From positions 1 through 7,498 of the forward strand of contig PCUH01000309.1 in assembly GCA_002770955.1 (NCBI GenBank): a DNA stretch of 7,498 bases, written 5' to 3'. Positions 6,941 to 7,498 of this stretch are shown one piece after another. Under the pieces are notes generated by a model that saw only the letters and a list, made by a program, of their open reading frames with translations, did no database searches and was not told the DNA's origin. The translations under genes were made by a program, and so were the position numbers. Positions within the stretch are counted from its first letter, which is position 1; each line of letters starts with the position of its first letter. Origin of the DNA: Flavobacteriales bacterium CG18_big_fil_WC_8_21_14_2_50_32_9 (GTDB lineage: Bacteria > Bacteroidota > Bacteroidia > Flavobacteriales_E > Vicingaceae).

Positions 6941-7026
6941 GTAATTTATTCTCAATATAATTTCTTTAAATTCCATTTATTATTTAACTTCCAATTTCAT
7001 TCTTCCGACTTCAGTCTTCCAACTTC
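6899..7026. repeat. Imperfect inverted repeat joining the two nuoJ-nuoK heptad arrays
   Basis: The reverse complement of 6899-6918 matches 7007-7026 at 17 of 20 positions, beginning with eight identical bases (GACTTCAG). The intervening loop is 88 bases. In the nuoJ-nuoK transcript this could pair the nuoJ tail codons with the sequence just upstream of the nuoK start. Because both arms are low-complexity repeats the pairing could be a by-product, so confidence in a functional hairpin is low. Confidence 0.4.
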
Positions 7027-7041
7027 GGTCTTCTTTGTTCC
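6986..7041. repeat. Heptad tandem array spanning the 3' end of nuoJ
   Basis: Eight consecutive 7-mers on the plus strand with consensus near (A/G)ACTTCC: AACTTCC, AATTTCA, TTCTTCC, GACTTCA, then GTCTTCC, AACTTCG, GTCTTCT and TTGTTCC. Seven have TTC at positions 4-6 and the eighth also has TTC there. The array starts in the gap, contains the nuoJ stop codon (6997-6999) and ends precisely at the codon for G151, so it encodes residues 151-164 of NuoJ. The 7-bp period is not a multiple of three, so the repeat is not visible as a peptide repeat. Confidence 0.87.
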
Positions 7042-7498
7042 TTTTGCAATTACAATTGCTCCAATCATTGCAGCAAGCAACAACACACTAATCACTTCAA
7101 ACGGCAAAATAAATCCACCTGCTTCGTAGCTTAAAAAGCCTTTTCCAATTTCATTAATTGTTGTCGAATTTGAGTTTTCTATCACATTAAATGGATGCGA
7201 ATAAATGGTAGTTAAAAAAATACCTAACCCTGCCAGACAAACAATGGCAGTTATTATTTTTTTAAATGTTTTGGCAACCTCTAATTCCATTTCGATGTGA
7301 TGAATTAACAATACTGAAAATATCATTAAAACAATAATTCCACCTGCATAAACAGTGAGTTGTATGGCTGCTAAAAAATTATAATCAATTAAAAAATAGA
7401 TTCCTGCCATGCCTATTAATACAAACAATAGATAAACAACAGAGCGGAGCATTTTACGACTACTTACTGAAGCCACCGCAAAAACAACCATGATGATT
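6997..7498 (-). CDS. nuoJ: NADH-quinone oxidoreductase subunit J, 5' end outside window
   Basis: Membrane subunit of complex I whose TM3 lines the connecting region and changes conformation during turnover. An in-frame ATG lies at 7489-7491, but the frame stays open to the edge (two isoleucine codons precede it). Compared with E. coli NuoJ, the segment before RSVVYLL is about nine residues too short from that ATG, so the true start is probably beyond 7498. Numbering from the internal ATG, TM2 is about 17-36, the conserved TM3 segment TVYAGGIIVLMIFSVLLIHH is 46-65, another helix covers about 78-97, and the final helix GGFILPFEVISVLLLAAMIGAIVIAK is 125-150. The last 14 residues (GTKKTEVGRLKSEE) are charged and encoded entirely by a heptad repeat, which also provides the stop codon, so the original C terminus may have been altered by repeat growth. 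Presumably nuoA-nuoI lie upstream. Confidence 0.93.
   Translation of the reverse strand, partial: IIMVVFAVASVSSRKMLRSVVYLLFVLIGMAGIYFLIDYNFLAAIQLTVYAGGIIVLMIFSVLLIHHIEMELEVAKTFKKIITAIVCLAGLGIFLTTIYSHPFNVIENSNSTTINEIGKGFLSYEAGGFILPFEVISVLLLAAMIGAIVIAKGTKKTEVGRLKSEE

Noticed and set aside
6474..7041. CRISPR array
   Set aside because: The repeat units are 7 bp without spacers, and no cas genes are present.
6629..7129. 166-codon open frame on the plus strand
   Set aside because: It lies antisense to nuoK and the 3' part of nuoJ, crosses the repeat arrays, and its protein has no recognisable domain. The minus-strand genes are unmistakable.

Overview
The window reads as a chromosomal segment from an AT-rich member of the Bacteroidota, most likely a Flavobacteriales-like lineage. 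The grounds are the sequence character of the complex I subunits (for example the FPFHTWSPSGHASAP stretch of NuoM), the near absence of Shine-Dalgarno sequences in front of the genes, A-rich leaders, and short degenerate intergenic repeats of a kind I associate with these genomes. The phylum is an inference and no taxon was searched.

Everything recognisable is encoded on the minus strand, so the window is read from right to left. From 7498 down to 1619 lies the distal part of a respiratory complex I operon: nuoJ (5' end cut by the window edge), nuoK, nuoL, nuoM and nuoN. These encode the membrane arm: J and K form the connecting channel region next to the quinone site, and N, M and L are the three antiporter-like proton pumps. 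L-M and M-N are separated by only 9 and 12 bp. A 109-residue soluble protein of unknown function (1276-1605) starts 13 bp after nuoN and is probably co-transcribed. After a 75-bp AT-rich gap comes the first 400 codons of acetyl-CoA synthetase (acs), which runs off the left edge. Together the genes cover acetate activation to acetyl-CoA and NADH-driven proton pumping.

The less ordinary content lies in repeats. The nuoJ-nuoK and nuoK-nuoL gaps, unlike the tight gaps further down, are largely filled with degenerate tandem repeats kept in a strict 7-bp register while the motif itself changes. One array continues into the nuoJ coding region and supplies its last 14 codons and its stop codon. Another leads to within 4 bp of the nuoL start codon and ends, at the nuoK stop codon, in four evenly spaced GGG runs on the transcribed strand that fit the G-quadruplex rule. 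Inside acs, a GC-rich hairpin-forming sequence resembling a dispersed Bacteroidota repeat appears to have been inserted in frame, adding about ten residues to a conserved enzyme. NuoM lacks the usual key lysine of transmembrane helix 7. No RNA genes, transposases, CRISPR arrays or phage genes were seen.
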